Shown: positions 9,057-18,894 of the stretch, piece after piece | Layout of the letters: every line of letters begins with the position of its first letter | How positions within the stretch are numbered: position 1 is the first letter of the stretch | Assembly: GCF_016811995.1 (NCBI RefSeq) | Contig: NZ_CP069159.1 | Span: 2,852,001-2,916,000, forward strand | Reading direction: 5' to 3' | Length of the DNA stretch: 64,000 bases | From: Citrobacter sp. R56 | Lineage (GTDB): Bacteria; Pseudomonadota; Gammaproteobacteria; Enterobacterales; Enterobacteriaceae | Made by a program: the position numbers and the translations under genes | The notes under the pieces: model-generated | Told to the model about the DNA's origin: nothing | The model's database searches: none | The model's input: only the letters and a program-made list of their open reading frames with translations

Positions 9057-9224
9057 TCAGGCCAAAACTGCCCTGTCCGCCATGGCTTCTCGCCAGCCTC
9101 CCAGCCAGTATGACCTCTGATTCAGCGTCTGATAGGGACACATTTCTTTTGAGCGTCCGGCGATGCCGGCCTGATATCCACGTTGATGTGCCCGATCCAG
9201 GCGATCTCGTTTTTGTCTCTTCAT
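9057..9224 (-). CDS. rmf: Ribosome modulation factor
   Basis: This small gene encodes 55 residues, beginning MKRQKRDRLDRAHQRGY and containing GIAGRSKEMCPYQTLNQRS and WLGGWREAMADR. This is the ribosome modulation factor, which binds near the 30S platform in stationary phase and, with HPF, dimerises 70S ribosomes into inactive 100S particles. Length equals E. coli Rmf and the composition is very basic. The start is the complement of 9222-9224 and the stop TGA is at 9057-9059. It faces fabA convergently and is separated from the co-directional pqiABC by a terminator, so it has its own promoter. In E. coli it is induced by ppGpp and cAMP. Confidence 0.95.
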   Translation of the reverse strand: MKRQKRDRLDRAHQRGYQAGIAGRSKEMCPYQTLNQRSYWLGGWREAMADRAVLA

Positions 9225-9276
9225 GCCTCGTTTCCCTCATCTTTTATCTGGTGGAAAAGAAAACAGTGATTACGAA

Positions 9277-9290
9277 GTGTGCAATCACAC
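9277..9290. repeat. Perfect palindrome upstream of rmf
   Basis: GTGTG-CAAT-CACAC lies 53-66 bp upstream of the rmf start, in the promoter or leader. An overlapping repeat pairs AGTGATT (9266-9272) with AATCACA (9283-9289), so two alternative foldings are possible. The spacing does not fit a CRP site. It may be an operator or an mRNA hairpin; no factor is identified. Confidence 0.4.
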
Positions 9291-9423
9291 TAAAACGAAT
9301 ACCGCGAAACATTGGTTCCGTCAATGCGCAAAATTCACGCCAGTGTCATATTTGTGAGCTACCCAATAATTCATTTGTACAAGAAATGTGAGCCAGGACA
9401 GCTATTTTCCCGGAATAATAATG

Positions 9424-9459
9424 AAAAAAAACCGCCTCAGGGGTTAGTCTGAGGCGGGT
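9424..9459 (-). terminator. pqiABC terminator
   Basis: On the minus strand the stem CCGCCTCAG/CTGAGGCGG is followed by an uninterrupted T run (complement of 9424-9431). It lies 20-50 bp beyond the pqiC stop and separates pqiABC from rmf. Confidence 0.93.
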
Positions 9460-9480
9460 TAATTTACAATTTTTTAAACT

Positions 9481-10044
9481 TTAAGGAAGGCGTTTTATCT
9501 CCTGAGCGATAGACGCGGCCTCCTGGCTCCATGCCGTTGCCAGCACTTTGACCATCTCATCATAGCCATCCTGCTGCTGCGTCGCCTCCAGATGGAATGG
9601 ACGCTTAATCAGCTGCCCCTGATGGTTCAGAAGCCACTCACCACTCACGATAACCTTGCCATCATAGCGACCGTGGAATCCGGTCACCGTGACGTTTAGC
9701 GTGTCCTGAGTGCTTCCCAGCGGCTGAGAGGCGACAACCCAACCCGGAAGCTGGGTATTCAGACTGGCCACCAGCGTATTGCGCAACTGCTGGTCCAGCG
9801 GGCTGGCCCAGAGGTTGTTATTCGCAATCACGTACTTCACATCGCTGGTCTGATAGACCACGCCATTCCCTGCCAGGTAATCAGGTACTGAAACCTGTTC
9901 CACCCACAGCAGACGGTTTCCCTGATTCGCGGTACTTTGCACGCCCCCCTGCGCAATGGGCAGTTGGTAATAGCTTTTACTTTCTCCACCGGAGCTGCAT
10001 GCCGTCAGCCAGACCGACATCATCACCACTAGCCACTTTTTCAT
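9481..10044 (-). CDS. pqiC: Outer-membrane lipoprotein PqiC
   Basis: PqiC (187 aa; formerly YmbA) has a lipoprotein signal ending in the lipobox LTAC with the lipidated Cys at residue 16, followed by SSGG. The absence of Asp at +2 fits sorting to the outer membrane by Lol. The mature part belongs to the ABC-type transport auxiliary lipoprotein family. It is the outer-membrane partner of PqiB in a trans-envelope lipid-transport pathway. Its ATG overlaps the pqiB stop by 4 bp (ATGA type), indicating translational coupling. The operon terminator follows. Confidence 0.94.
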   Translation of the reverse strand: MKKWLVVMMSVWLTACSSGGESKSYYQLPIAQGGVQSTANQGNRLLWVEQVSVPDYLAGNGVVYQTSDVKYVIANNNLWASPLDQQLRNTLVASLNTQLPGWVVASQPLGSTQDTLNVTVTGFHGRYDGKVIVSGEWLLNHQGQLIKRPFHLEATQQQDGYDEMVKVLATAWSQEAASIAQEIKRLP

Positions 10045-11681
10045 TGTTTCGCCCTCTTCGGCTCTGGATCTTTCTTGTCCTTCGCTTCAAACACCAGCGC
10101 ATTGCTCTTATCGTTGAGCGTTTTCAGAACCGGCTGCAGTTCGCGGAGTACCTGATCAAGACGCTGCATATCCGCCACCATCTTGTTATACGCGGCAGAA
10201 CCCGGCTGGAAGCCCTGCATACTGCGGTTCAATTCGCGTAGCGTAGTTTGCATATCCGCTGGAAGCTGCTGCATCGACTCACTGGACGTAATCTTGTTCA
10301 TGTTGTCCAGCGTGGTTTGCAGGTGCTTCATCGTACGCTGGCTTTCAGTGAGCGTATTGGTCGCCTGCTCAATCATCGGATTCAACGGCAGATTGTTGAT
10401 TTTATCCAGCGCTTCCATCAGACGTTGTTGGATCTGCGCCAGACCACCACTCACGGTCGGAATGATCTGATAGCCGCTAAACTCACGGATGCCCTTAATA
10501 GGGGGTTCCTTCGGATAGAAATCGAGATCGACATACAGCGCACCAGTCACCAGATTCCCCGTTTTTAACGATGCACGTAAGCCACGGTTCAGCAATTCCT
10601 GCAGATGTGCGCCCACATCCGTATTTTCGCCTAACTGCGCTTTCAGACGCTCAGGTTCGATACGGATCAGTACCGGGATGCGGAAGTCGTTGTTAAATAC
10701 CTGACGCATATTTGGCACAAAGAACGGCACTTTGCTGACGGTACCCAGACGAATACCACGGAATTCCAGCGGCGCGCCAGGTTGTAATCCACGAACCGAA
10801 TCTTTAAAGAACACCAGATAGTCGATATGGTCGGTAAATAACGAATCCTGAATACTCTTCTGATCGTCATAGAGGACAAACGCCGATTTTTCCGCGACAG
10901 GTTGTCCCTGCTCAAGCCCTTCCGGGACGTCAAAACTGACACCGCCGCCGAACAAGGTGGTCAGCGAGCCCATCTCTACTCGCATTCCCGCAGAGGTGAG
11001 ATCGACCGCAATGCCGCTGTCTTTCCAGAAACGTACATTATTGGTGACCAGGCGATCGTTCGGCGCATTGATAAAGAGCTGATAGCTAATGCTGCGCTTT
11101 TGCGGATCAAACGTGCTGGTTTCAACCGAGCCTACACGATAGCCGCGGAACAGCACCGGATCGCCCGGACTCAGCTGCCCGGCCTTTTTGCTGTCCAGAA
11201 TCACGCGGATCCCTTTCGCATCCGGTGGCGCCAGCGGCGGAGAGTCCAGCAGATCGTATTTATTGAGCTGGCTTCCTTTATTACCTGGCTGCAGTTCAAT
11301 ATAGGCGCCAGACAGCAGCGTACCTAAGCCGCTGATCCCCTCACGCCCTACCTGTGGCTTAACCACCCAGAAGACAGAATCTTTATGCAGCAACTTTTCC
11401 ATGCCGGAATTGAGGCGTGCTTTGATTTCTACATGGGTTAAGTCATCGGTTAGCGTCGCGCTTTCGACAACACCAACGTCGACGCTACGGCTTTTTATGG
11501 TGGTTTTACCGCCCTCAATGCCTTCGGCATTGGTGGTAATCAGGGTGACTTCTGGTCCCTGATGACTGTAGTGGTAAAACAGAACCCATGCCCCAATAAG
11601 CGCAGTGACGATGGGGAATATCCACACGGGAGACCAGTTCTTTACCTTCTGCACTTTGGCTTCCCCACTTTTAGATTCCAT
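10041..11681 (-). CDS. pqiB: Intermembrane lipid transport MCE protein PqiB
   Basis: PqiB (546 aa) has one N-terminal membrane helix (about residues 17-38, after KVQKVKNWSPVW), three MCE domains, and a long C-terminal helical region that forms the needle-like tube crossing the periplasm. The MCE repeats show recurring motifs such as GIEGGKTTIKSRSVDVG, LSPGDPVLFRGYRVGSV and LQPGAPLEFRGIRLGTV. The start MESKSGEAKVQK is chosen by match to E. coli. An in-frame ATG 18 bp upstream (MRSPDSM) overlaps the pqiA stop and is an alternative. It sits 4 bp after pqiA and overlaps pqiC by 4 bp. pqiAB is SoxRS-inducible in E. coli. Confidence 0.95.
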   Translation of the reverse strand: MESKSGEAKVQKVKNWSPVWIFPIVTALIGAWVLFYHYSHQGPEVTLITTNAEGIEGGKTTIKSRSVDVGVVESATLTDDLTHVEIKARLNSGMEKLLHKDSVFWVVKPQVGREGISGLGTLLSGAYIELQPGNKGSQLNKYDLLDSPPLAPPDAKGIRVILDSKKAGQLSPGDPVLFRGYRVGSVETSTFDPQKRSISYQLFINAPNDRLVTNNVRFWKDSGIAVDLTSAGMRVEMGSLTTLFGGGVSFDVPEGLEQGQPVAEKSAFVLYDDQKSIQDSLFTDHIDYLVFFKDSVRGLQPGAPLEFRGIRLGTVSKVPFFVPNMRQVFNNDFRIPVLIRIEPERLKAQLGENTDVGAHLQELLNRGLRASLKTGNLVTGALYVDLDFYPKEPPIKGIREFSGYQIIPTVSGGLAQIQQRLMEALDKINNLPLNPMIEQATNTLTESQRTMKHLQTTLDNMNKITSSESMQQLPADMQTTLRELNRSMQGFQPGSAAYNKMVADMQRLDQVLRELQPVLKTLNDKSNALVFEAKDKKDPEPKRAKQ

Positions 11682-11685
11682 GCTG

Positions 11686-12939
11686 TCAGGACTCCTCATG
11701 GTCTGGTTCTGGTTTACGGTCCCACGACAGACGAGGATCAAACGTCATCGCAGAAAACATTGTCATAATGACGACTAAAGCAAACATCAACGCACCCATT
11801 GCAGGATAAATGTTCATCAACCCTCCCATGCGCACCAGCGCAGAGAGTACGGCAATAACAAAAACATCGATCATTGACCAACGACCGACAAATTCCACGA
11901 CTTCGTAAATCAAATGCATTCTTTCGCTGTCACGCTTTCCATGCCCTTTTGCGTCCCAACATAGCCATGCAATCGCAATCATTTTTAACGTTGGCACCAT
12001 AATACTGGCGATAAATATCACAGCCGCAACCGGATAAGATCCCTCGCTCCACAGTAAAACCACCCCAGCAATAATGGTGGATGGCAATTTTGAACCCAGC
12101 AAATCAGTAATCATAATCGGCATGATATTGGCTGGAAGGTAAAGCATGATCGAGGTGAACAGCAATGCCATGGTCCACTGCAGACTGTTTTTACGTCGCA
12201 CATGCCCTTTGGTATTACAGCGTGGACACACCAGCTCATCGGCAGGCAGTACCGCCGTACAGCAGGAACAGGAACGTAAACCTTGTTGAATCCCCGGCGT
12301 TCCCACTTTTAACGGCTGCGCAATTTTAGGCGCAGGCGCAATGTCATCCCACAGCCAGCGACGATCCACACACTGAAACGTACGGAGCTGCAAAATACAA
12401 AACAGACACCACGGAATGAAACTGCTGCCTACGCCAATATCGCCGTAGGCCATCAGTTTGACAAAACTCACCAATATCCCGGCGAGGAATATTTCAGCCA
12501 TGCCCCAGGATTTTAACTGGAACAAAACGCGCGCCAGCCTGGCCTGTAGTTTTTCCGGCATGGCGACACGATTAACGAGCAGTAATATCGTGATCAGGCA
12601 AAAGGCGGGCACCACCTGAACGAATAATAAAAAGAAGGTACCGAGACTGGCGTAATCTTCAGAAAATAAAACGCCCGGAATTTCCAGAAACGAAACTTCA
12701 CTGCTCACCCCCGCCACATTCATACTCACGAAAGGGAATAGGTTGGAGAGTAGTAGCATGAATAAAGCCACTATTGCATACGCGGTGGGACGCTGCCTTG
12801 GCGCGTCCCACTCGGTTGTTAATGTTGTGCCACATCGTGGGCATGCCGCTTTTTGACCATGCTCTAACGGGGGTAATGCCACCAGCATGTCACATTGCGA
12901 GCATAATATATGCCTCGCAGCATGGTGATGTTCGCACAT
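11686..12939 (-). CDS. pqiA: Inner-membrane protein PqiA
   Basis: PqiA (417 aa) is a polytopic inner-membrane protein made of two related halves. Each half opens with a zinc-ribbon: CSQC and CPRC near residues 13-37, then CSCC and CPRC near 225-245. Each is followed by about four transmembrane helices. It forms the inner-membrane part of the PqiABC lipid-transport system with PqiB and PqiC; PqiA resembles LetA, which pairs with LetB. The gene lies 14 bp downstream of uup and 4 bp before pqiB. Paraquat/SoxRS induction is known for E. coli; no SoxS box was confirmed here. Confidence 0.95.
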   Translation of the reverse strand: MCEHHHAARHILCSQCDMLVALPPLEHGQKAACPRCGTTLTTEWDAPRQRPTAYAIVALFMLLLSNLFPFVSMNVAGVSSEVSFLEIPGVLFSEDYASLGTFFLLFVQVVPAFCLITILLLVNRVAMPEKLQARLARVLFQLKSWGMAEIFLAGILVSFVKLMAYGDIGVGSSFIPWCLFCILQLRTFQCVDRRWLWDDIAPAPKIAQPLKVGTPGIQQGLRSCSCCTAVLPADELVCPRCNTKGHVRRKNSLQWTMALLFTSIMLYLPANIMPIMITDLLGSKLPSTIIAGVVLLWSEGSYPVAAVIFIASIMVPTLKMIAIAWLCWDAKGHGKRDSERMHLIYEVVEFVGRWSMIDVFVIAVLSALVRMGGLMNIYPAMGALMFALVVIMTMFSAMTFDPRLSWDRKPEPDHEES

Positions 12940-12953
12940 ATGTGCTCCTTTAA

Positions 12954-14861
12954 TTATGCGCCATTCTTCAAGGCTTCAAGATACTCCCAGCGCTCAAAGG
13001 CTTGCTCAAGTTCTTGTTCCGCTTCACTCAGGTCAGCCAGAACTTTTTGTGTATGCTCATGCGGCTGGCTAAAAAAAGCGGCGTCAGCAACTTGCGCCTG
13101 CAGCGTTTCCAGTTTAGCTTCCAGCTCTTCAAGCTGCTGGGGTAGCTGTTCCAGTTCGCGCTGTAGTTTATAGCTTAGTTTGCCACTCGCTCGTTTTACA
13201 ATTTCTGCTTTAAGTGCAGCAGGTTCCTCATTTTTTTTCACAACAGGCTGTTTAAACGCCAGATGTTGTACCTGTTGTCCACGTGCATCGTGATAGCCGC
13301 CGACATAGCGACCAATTTTGCCGTCACCTTCGAAGATCCAACATTCCGTAACGGTGTTGTCCACAAACTGACGATCGTGGCTCACCAGCAAGACTGTCCC
13401 CTGATAACCGTCAATCATTTCTTCCAGTAGCTCGAGGGTTTCGACGTCGAGATCGTTGGTTGGTTCATCAAGAATTAAAAGATTACTGGGTTTGAGGAAT
13501 AAACGCGCCAGCAGCAGACGGTTGCGCTCGCCACCCGACAATGCGCGAACCGGCGTCATGGCACGTTTAGGGTGAAACAAAAAGTCCTGTAGGTAGCCCA
13601 GCACATGGCGTGATTTACCGTTAACCATCACCTCTTGTTTGCCTTCCGCGAGGTTGTCCATCACAGTCTTATCGGGATCCAGTTCGGCGCGATGCTGATC
13701 AAAATAGGCCACTTCGAGCTTTGTCCCGACATGAATACGACCACTGTCAGCCTGAAGCTGACCCAGCATCAGTTTCAGCAACGTCGTTTTACCGCAGCCA
13801 TTTGGCCCAATCAGCGCAATTTTGTCGCTGCGTTGTACCTGCGCGGAGAAATCTTTCACCAGCTGTTTGCCATCAACCTGGTAATCCACGTTTTCCATTT
13901 CGAAGACGATTTTGCCCGAGCGCGTCGCTTCTTCGACCTGCATCTTCGCAGTACCCATGACTTCGCGGCGTTCGCCACGTTCACGACGCATAGCTTTCAG
14001 TGCGCGGACGCGACCTTCGTTACGCGTACGACGCGCCTTAATCCCCTGACGGATCCACACCTCTTCCTGGGCCAGTTTGCGATCAAACTCCGCATTCTGT
14101 AGATCTTCGACCCGCAGCGCTTCTTCTTTCTCCAGCAGATACTGATCGTAATCGCCCGGATAAGAGACCAGCTTCCCGCGATCCAGATCGACAATACGGG
14201 TCGCCATATTACGAATGAACGAACGGTCGTGAGAGATAAAAATGATCGTGCCATTGAAGGATTTCAGGAATCCTTCCAGCCAGTCGATAGCTTCAATGTC
14301 CAGGTGGTTAGTCGGTTCGTCCAGCAGCAATACGCGCGGGTTGCTCACCAATGCTCTGCCCAGAGCAGCTTTACGCAGCCATCCCCCCGAAAGGGAAGAG
14401 AGCGCCGCGTTAGGATCAAGCCCTAATTGCGCCAACACTTCATTAATACGGCTTTCGAGCTGCCACAGGTTATGGTGATCGAGTTGTTCCTGTACCCGCG
14501 CCATTTCATTGAGGTTCTTATCGCTGGGGTCAGTCATCACGATGCGAGAAATATCGTGATACCGTTTCAGGTATTCCGCCTGTTCCTCGATACCCTCGGC
14601 GACAAAATCATACACGCTGCCTGCAACATTACGCGGGGGATCCTGTTGCAAACGCGCAACCACCAGATCCTGCTCATAAATAATGCGCCCGTCATCCAGA
14701 CCTTGTTCGCGGTTGAGGATCTTCATCAGGGTCGATTTTCCGGCGCCGTTACGGCCCACCAGACAGACGCGTTCGTTATCTTCGATATGCAATTCTGCAT
14801 TATCAAGAAGCGGCGCATCGCTAAACGACAGCCATGCACCATGCATACTGATTAATGACAT
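12954..14861 (-). CDS. uup: ABC-F family ATPase Uup
   Basis: Uup (635 aa) is a soluble tandem ATPase with no membrane domain. The first Walker A GRNGAGKS spans residues 36-43, with Walker B LLLDEPTNHLD. The second cassette has GPNGCGKT and LILDEPTNDLD, with LSGGW and LSGGE signatures. A C-terminal coiled-coil (about residues 550-630, repeated Leu/Glu) binds DNA in E. coli Uup. Loss raises precise excision of transposons, and ABC-F proteins act on ribosomes. It lies 12 bp after rlmKL and 14 bp before pqiA, so rlmKL-uup-pqiABC can be one transcript. All key residues are present. Confidence 0.95.
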   Translation of the reverse strand: MSLISMHGAWLSFSDAPLLDNAELHIEDNERVCLVGRNGAGKSTLMKILNREQGLDDGRIIYEQDLVVARLQQDPPRNVAGSVYDFVAEGIEEQAEYLKRYHDISRIVMTDPSDKNLNEMARVQEQLDHHNLWQLESRINEVLAQLGLDPNAALSSLSGGWLRKAALGRALVSNPRVLLLDEPTNHLDIEAIDWLEGFLKSFNGTIIFISHDRSFIRNMATRIVDLDRGKLVSYPGDYDQYLLEKEEALRVEDLQNAEFDRKLAQEEVWIRQGIKARRTRNEGRVRALKAMRRERGERREVMGTAKMQVEEATRSGKIVFEMENVDYQVDGKQLVKDFSAQVQRSDKIALIGPNGCGKTTLLKLMLGQLQADSGRIHVGTKLEVAYFDQHRAELDPDKTVMDNLAEGKQEVMVNGKSRHVLGYLQDFLFHPKRAMTPVRALSGGERNRLLLARLFLKPSNLLILDEPTNDLDVETLELLEEMIDGYQGTVLLVSHDRQFVDNTVTECWIFEGDGKIGRYVGGYHDARGQQVQHLAFKQPVVKKNEEPAALKAEIVKRASGKLSYKLQRELEQLPQQLEELEAKLETLQAQVADAAFFSQPHEHTQKVLADLSEAEQELEQAFERWEYLEALKNGA

Positions 14862-14873
14862 TTACTTTTCCTT

Positions 14874-16982
14874 TCAGGCTGAGGTAATCAGCCAGCAGTT
14901 GTGGATCTGGCGGTTACGGGCAAAGTCCTGGGATTGCGTTTTCTGCGTAATTTCTTGTGCTTTCAGTCCCAGTGCTGCCAGTCCGTCGAGATCCATACGG
15001 AATCCACGTTTGTTGTTGGAGAACATGATGGTGCCGCCCTTACGCAGCAGACGTTTCAGATCCTTCATCAGCCCCAGATGATCGCGCTGCACATCAAACG
15101 AATCTTCCATACGTTTTGAGTTAGAAAACGTCGGTGGATCGATGAAAATAAGATCGAATTGCTCATTCGCCTCACGCAACCATCCGAGACAATCCGCCTG
15201 GATTAAACGATGCGCACGACCGCTCAGGCCATTCAGACGCAAGTTGCGCTCCGCCCACTCCAGATAGGTACGCGACATATCTACCGTGGTGGTGCTGCGA
15301 GCGCCACCCAAACCAGCATGTACGCTGGCGCTGCCGGTGTAGGAGAAGAGGTTAAGGAAATCTTTTCCACTGCTCATTTGACCCAGCATGCGGCGCGCAA
15401 TTCGGTGATCAAGGAACAAGCCCGTGTCCAGATAATCGGTCAGGTTGACCCACAGACGCGCATTGTACTCGCTCACTTCGATGAACTCGCCCTTCTCGTT
15501 CATCTTCTGGTACTGGTTTTTCCCTTTCTGACGCTCACGCGTTTTCAGCACCAGCTTGTTCGGGGCCATCTCCAGCACGGCGAGGGTCGCCGCAATGATA
15601 TCAAACAGACGCTGGCGCGCTTTCTGCGCATCTACCGTTTTCGGCGGTGCATACTCCTGGATAACCACCCACTCACCGTAGCGGTCAACCGCCACGTTAT
15701 ATTCCGGGAGATCGGCATCATAAAGGCGATAGCATTCAATCCCTTCCTGACGCGCCCACTTCTCCAGCTTCTTAATATTTTTACGCAGTCGGTTGGCGTA
15801 ATCTTCCGCCACCGTGGCAGGTTTGCTTTCAGAAGTGGTCTCTGCGACGTGGTAGTTTTTCTGCACGCAATCCAGCGGGCCGTTTTTGGCCTTGAATTGT
15901 TTATCGGCGCGCAATTGCAGGCTGCTGAGCAAATCCGGAGACGCGCTGAACAACGACAAATTCCAGCCGCCGAACTGGTTTTTCATGTTACGGCCCAGCA
16001 GGCTATGTAACGCGATAAGCGCTGGCTCGCTGTCCAGACGTTCACCGTACGGCGGGTTACTGATAACCGTCCCGTGCGGACCTTCGGGCAGCGGATTGCT
16101 CAGCTGTGCAACGTCTTTGACTTCGAAAGTGATGAGATCGCCAATGCCTGCACGGCGGGCGTTACTGCGCGCACGCTCAATCACGCGCGCATCGCTGTCT
16201 GAACCATAAAAACGTGAGCTGTAGTCGGCCAGGCCTTTACGAGCACGAACCTGCGCTTCCGCTTTTACTTCCTGCCAGACTGCCTCATCATGCTGCGCCC
16301 AACCGCTGAAGCCCCAGTATCCACGGTGTAAGCCTGGGGCGCGATCGGTCGCCCACATTGCCGCTTCAATTAACAGCGTACCCGAACCGCACATTGGGTC
16401 GAGCAGTGGCGTGCCCGGCTGCCAGCCAGAACGCATCACAATCGCCGCCGCCAGCGTTTCTTTAATTGGCGCCTGACCGGTACGATCGCGATAGCCACGC
16501 TGATGCAGACCGTCGCCGCTCAGATCAAGGGCGATACTGGCGGTGTCTTTGTTCAGCCAGACATTAATACGTAAATCCGGGGATTCACGATCCACATTCG
16601 GGCGCGGCAGATTCTTGCGGGTGAAGGCGTCCACGATGGCATCCTTCACTTTCATTGCGCCGTACTGGCTGTTACGGATGGTGTCATTCAGGCCACTGAA
16701 GTGCACGGCAAACGTGGCGCCTGGATTAAAAATCTCTGTCCAGTCAATTGCCTGAACGCCGAGATACAGGTCCAGATCGCTATAGACCTTGCATTCCCCC
16801 ATCGGCAATATGATGCGAGAGGCCAGACGGCTCCACATCAGGCTCTGGTAAACAAGCCGTGTGTCGCCCTTAAAATGGACACCACCCTGAACGACCTGGC
16901 ACTCATCGGCGCCCAGGTTTTCCAGTTCAGTTTTTAACAGCTCTTCCAGCCCACGGGCCGTACTGGCAAACAGAGAATTCAT
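14874..16982 (-). CDS. rlmL: Bifunctional 23S rRNA methyltransferase RlmKL
   Basis: This 702-residue fusion carries two methyltransferases. The N-terminal half has a THUMP RNA-binding domain (about residues 43-155) and an RlmL domain with the SAM-site motif [16 protein letters not shown] and the catalytic SNPPYGER, which makes m2G2445. The C-terminal half is RlmK, with [23 protein letters not shown] and [12 protein letters not shown], which makes m7G2069 of 23S rRNA. Length equals E. coli RlmKL (YcbY). The start is at 16982, divergent from ycbX across 97 bp. uup follows after 12 bp. Confidence 0.96.
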   Translation of the reverse strand: MNSLFASTARGLEELLKTELENLGADECQVVQGGVHFKGDTRLVYQSLMWSRLASRIILPMGECKVYSDLDLYLGVQAIDWTEIFNPGATFAVHFSGLNDTIRNSQYGAMKVKDAIVDAFTRKNLPRPNVDRESPDLRINVWLNKDTASIALDLSGDGLHQRGYRDRTGQAPIKETLAAAIVMRSGWQPGTPLLDPMCGSGTLLIEAAMWATDRAPGLHRGYWGFSGWAQHDEAVWQEVKAEAQVRARKGLADYSSRFYGSDSDARVIERARSNARRAGIGDLITFEVKDVAQLSNPLPEGPHGTVISNPPYGERLDSEPALIALHSLLGRNMKNQFGGWNLSLFSASPDLLSSLQLRADKQFKAKNGPLDCVQKNYHVAETTSESKPATVAEDYANRLRKNIKKLEKWARQEGIECYRLYDADLPEYNVAVDRYGEWVVIQEYAPPKTVDAQKARQRLFDIIAATLAVLEMAPNKLVLKTRERQKGKNQYQKMNEKGEFIEVSEYNARLWVNLTDYLDTGLFLDHRIARRMLGQMSSGKDFLNLFSYTGSASVHAGLGGARSTTTVDMSRTYLEWAERNLRLNGLSGRAHRLIQADCLGWLREANEQFDLIFIDPPTFSNSKRMEDSFDVQRDHLGLMKDLKRLLRKGGTIMFSNNKRGFRMDLDGLAALGLKAQEITQKTQSQDFARNRQIHNCWLITSA

Positions 16983-17079
16983 ATCGTCACTTTTACTCGG
17001 GGAAAATTGCTGCGCATTATAGCTAATATGGGCTGTATGTCATAAAGTTGAGGGCTTATTTTCATTTGAGGGCTGTACA

Positions 17080-18189
17080 GTGGTGACGTTAACCAGACTT
17101 TTTGTTCATCCGGTTAAATCAATGCGCGGCATTGGCCTGACACACACGCTGGCTGACGCCAGTGGTCTGGCGTTTGATCGTATTTTTATGATAACCACCC
17201 CCGATGGCACGTTCATCACTGCCCGCCAGTTCCCGCAAATGGTTCGCTTTACCCCTTCCCCTTTGCACGACGGACTGCATCTTACGGCCCCGGACGGCAG
17301 CAGCGCGCTGGTGCGGTTTGCTGATTTTGCAAAGCAAGATGCCCCAACTGAAGTCTGGGGAAACCATTTTACCGCCCGCATCGCACCCGATGCTGTTAAT
17401 CGGTGGCTGAGTGGTTTCTTTTCCCGCGAAGTGCAATTACGGTGGGTCGGACCAAACCTGACGCGACGCGTTAAGCAACGCAGCGATGTACCGCTCTCCT
17501 TCGCGGATGGTTTTCCCTACCTGCTGACCAGTGAAGCCTCTCTGCGTGATTTACAACAGCGCTGCCCGGCCAGCGTGAAAATGGAACAGTTTCGCCCTAA
17601 CCTGGTGGTGAGCGGTGCTGCCGCCTGGGAAGAGGACACCTGGAAAGTGATCCGCATTGGCGACGTTATTTTTGACGTTGCAAAGCCGTGCAGCCGCTGT
17701 ATTTTCACCACCGTCAGCCCGGAAAAAGGTCAAAAACATCCTTCTGGCGAACCGTTAGCCACATTACAGCGTTTTCGCACGGCGCTGGATAATGGCGATG
17801 TTGATTTCGGTCAGAATCTGATTGCGCGCAACAGCGGCGTGATCCGCGCAGGTGATGAGGTCGAAATACTGGCCACAAAACCCGCAAAAACATACGGTGC
17901 CGCGGCACCTGACGATACCGTCACTGCAGAACAACACCCGGATGCTGCGGTGAATATCGACTGGCATGGACAGACTTTTCGTGGCAACAACCAGCAGGTG
18001 TTGTTAGAACAGCTGGAAAACCAGGGGATTCGGGTTCCCTATTCGTGTCGGGCGGGTATTTGCGGTTGCTGCCGGGTACGGTTGCTGGAGGGCGAAGTCA
18101 GCCCGCTGAAAAAATCAGCGATAGGCGAGGATGGCACGATTCTTTGCTGTAGTTGTGTACCGAAAACGGCGCTCAGACTGGAAAGCTAA
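17080..18189 (+). CDS. ycbX: MOSC-domain molybdenum protein with C-terminal ferredoxin, YcbX
   Basis: YcbX (369 aa) joins an N-terminal MOSC module (starting [14 protein letters not shown], with the cofactor-region Cys motif [11 protein letters not shown] near residue 205) to a C-terminal plant-type 2Fe-2S ferredoxin (about 285-369). The ferredoxin has Cys spacing CRAGICGCC and a distal CCSC. In E. coli YcbX gives molybdenum-cofactor-dependent detoxification of N-hydroxylated base analogues such as 6-N-hydroxylaminopurine. The ferredoxin probably feeds electrons to the Mo centre. The start could be an alternative GTG-type codon at 17080 (MVTLTRLFV); the fit with the family is good. The 3' end overlaps zapC by 4 bp, tail to tail. 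Confidence 0.93.
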   Translation: MVTLTRLFVHPVKSMRGIGLTHTLADASGLAFDRIFMITTPDGTFITARQFPQMVRFTPSPLHDGLHLTAPDGSSALVRFADFAKQDAPTEVWGNHFTARIAPDAVNRWLSGFFSREVQLRWVGPNLTRRVKQRSDVPLSFADGFPYLLTSEASLRDLQQRCPASVKMEQFRPNLVVSGAAAWEEDTWKVIRIGDVIFDVAKPCSRCIFTTVSPEKGQKHPSGEPLATLQRFRTALDNGDVDFGQNLIARNSGVIRAGDEVEILATKPAKTYGAAAPDDTVTAEQHPDAAVNIDWHGQTFRGNNQQVLLEQLENQGIRVPYSCRAGICGCCRVRLLEGEVSPLKKSAIGEDGTILCCSCVPKTALRLES

Positions 18190-18728
18190 ACGGCTTGTTC
18201 AAGGCTGAAACTGTCAATAATGGCTTGCGGTTTCAGTCTGTCATTCATGATCTTTATCGCATCACCCAGCTGCATCGTGCGTCCCGCGACCACCACGCCA
18301 GGCTGAGCAAGCAGGCAAAGCGCCGCATTTTCACCCGGCTCCACCACCAGTAAATTGACCTGTTCTTCTGTGTCGCTCAAGTAGACGCAGGCCGCATCGC
18401 CGGAGACGGGCGACCAGTTTTCTCCATGCGCAACAAAGTGCCAGCTTTTTGGCATCTGGGGTTTGAGGTAGCGAATAGCCACCAGCGCATTAAGCACCAG
18501 TTCCGCTTTCTGTTCTTTCGATAATTCGAGGTCACGGCATTTTTCTTCAAAGGAAAAATAAAGCGCGGCATCTTCTACGCAAAAACCGGCGGGTGAAAAA
18601 GCATCAGGAGTGAGCATTTTGCGAGCAAAACGCGAGCGAAATAACATGCCATTGGCCAGATCGAGCATCATTCGATCATGCTCTTCATCATAATACCAGC
18701 GCCAGTTATCGTCAGGTTTAATTCGCAT
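18186..18728 (-). CDS. zapC: Cell division protein ZapC
   Basis: ZapC (180 aa) binds FtsZ and bundles its filaments at the Z-ring. The translation beginning [20 protein letters not shown] matches E. coli ZapC over its whole length. The ATG at 18728 is preferred to an in-frame start eight codons upstream because it restores the family length and N-terminus. The gene lies between pyrD (same strand) and ycbX (convergent, 4-bp overlap). About 165 bp separate it from pyrD, including the pyrD terminator, so it has its own promoter. In E. coli it is degraded by ClpXP. Confidence 0.94.
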   Translation of the reverse strand: MRIKPDDNWRWYYDEEHDRMMLDLANGMLFRSRFARKMLTPDAFSPAGFCVEDAALYFSFEEKCRDLELSKEQKAELVLNALVAIRYLKPQMPKSWHFVAHGENWSPVSGDAACVYLSDTEEQVNLLVVEPGENAALCLLAQPGVVVAGRTMQLGDAIKIMNDRLKPQAIIDSFSLEQAV

Positions 18729-18837
18729 TCGTTTATCTCCTGGGCTTAACATCCTGTTGCAACATTGTCCTGATTGCCGCTTCGTTAATTGCCTTAATAA
18801 GAAAAGACTAAAATGTATAAATAAGCAACAGTGAAGG

Positions 18838-18876
18838 AATATAAAACAACCAGGGCTGGAAATAAAGCCCTGGTTG
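18838..18876 (-). terminator. pyrD terminator
   Basis: The minus-strand stem CAACCAGGGCT/AGCCCTGGTTG with an 8-base loop is followed by TTTTATATT. It lies 18 bp after the pyrD stop. Confidence 0.75.
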
Positions 18877-18894
18877 TCTGATTAAGGGAAAAGG

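Noticed and set aside
9043-9240. 65-codon minus-strand frame over rmf
   Set aside because: Wrong frame; the real rmf is 9057-9224 in another frame and matches the 55-residue family.
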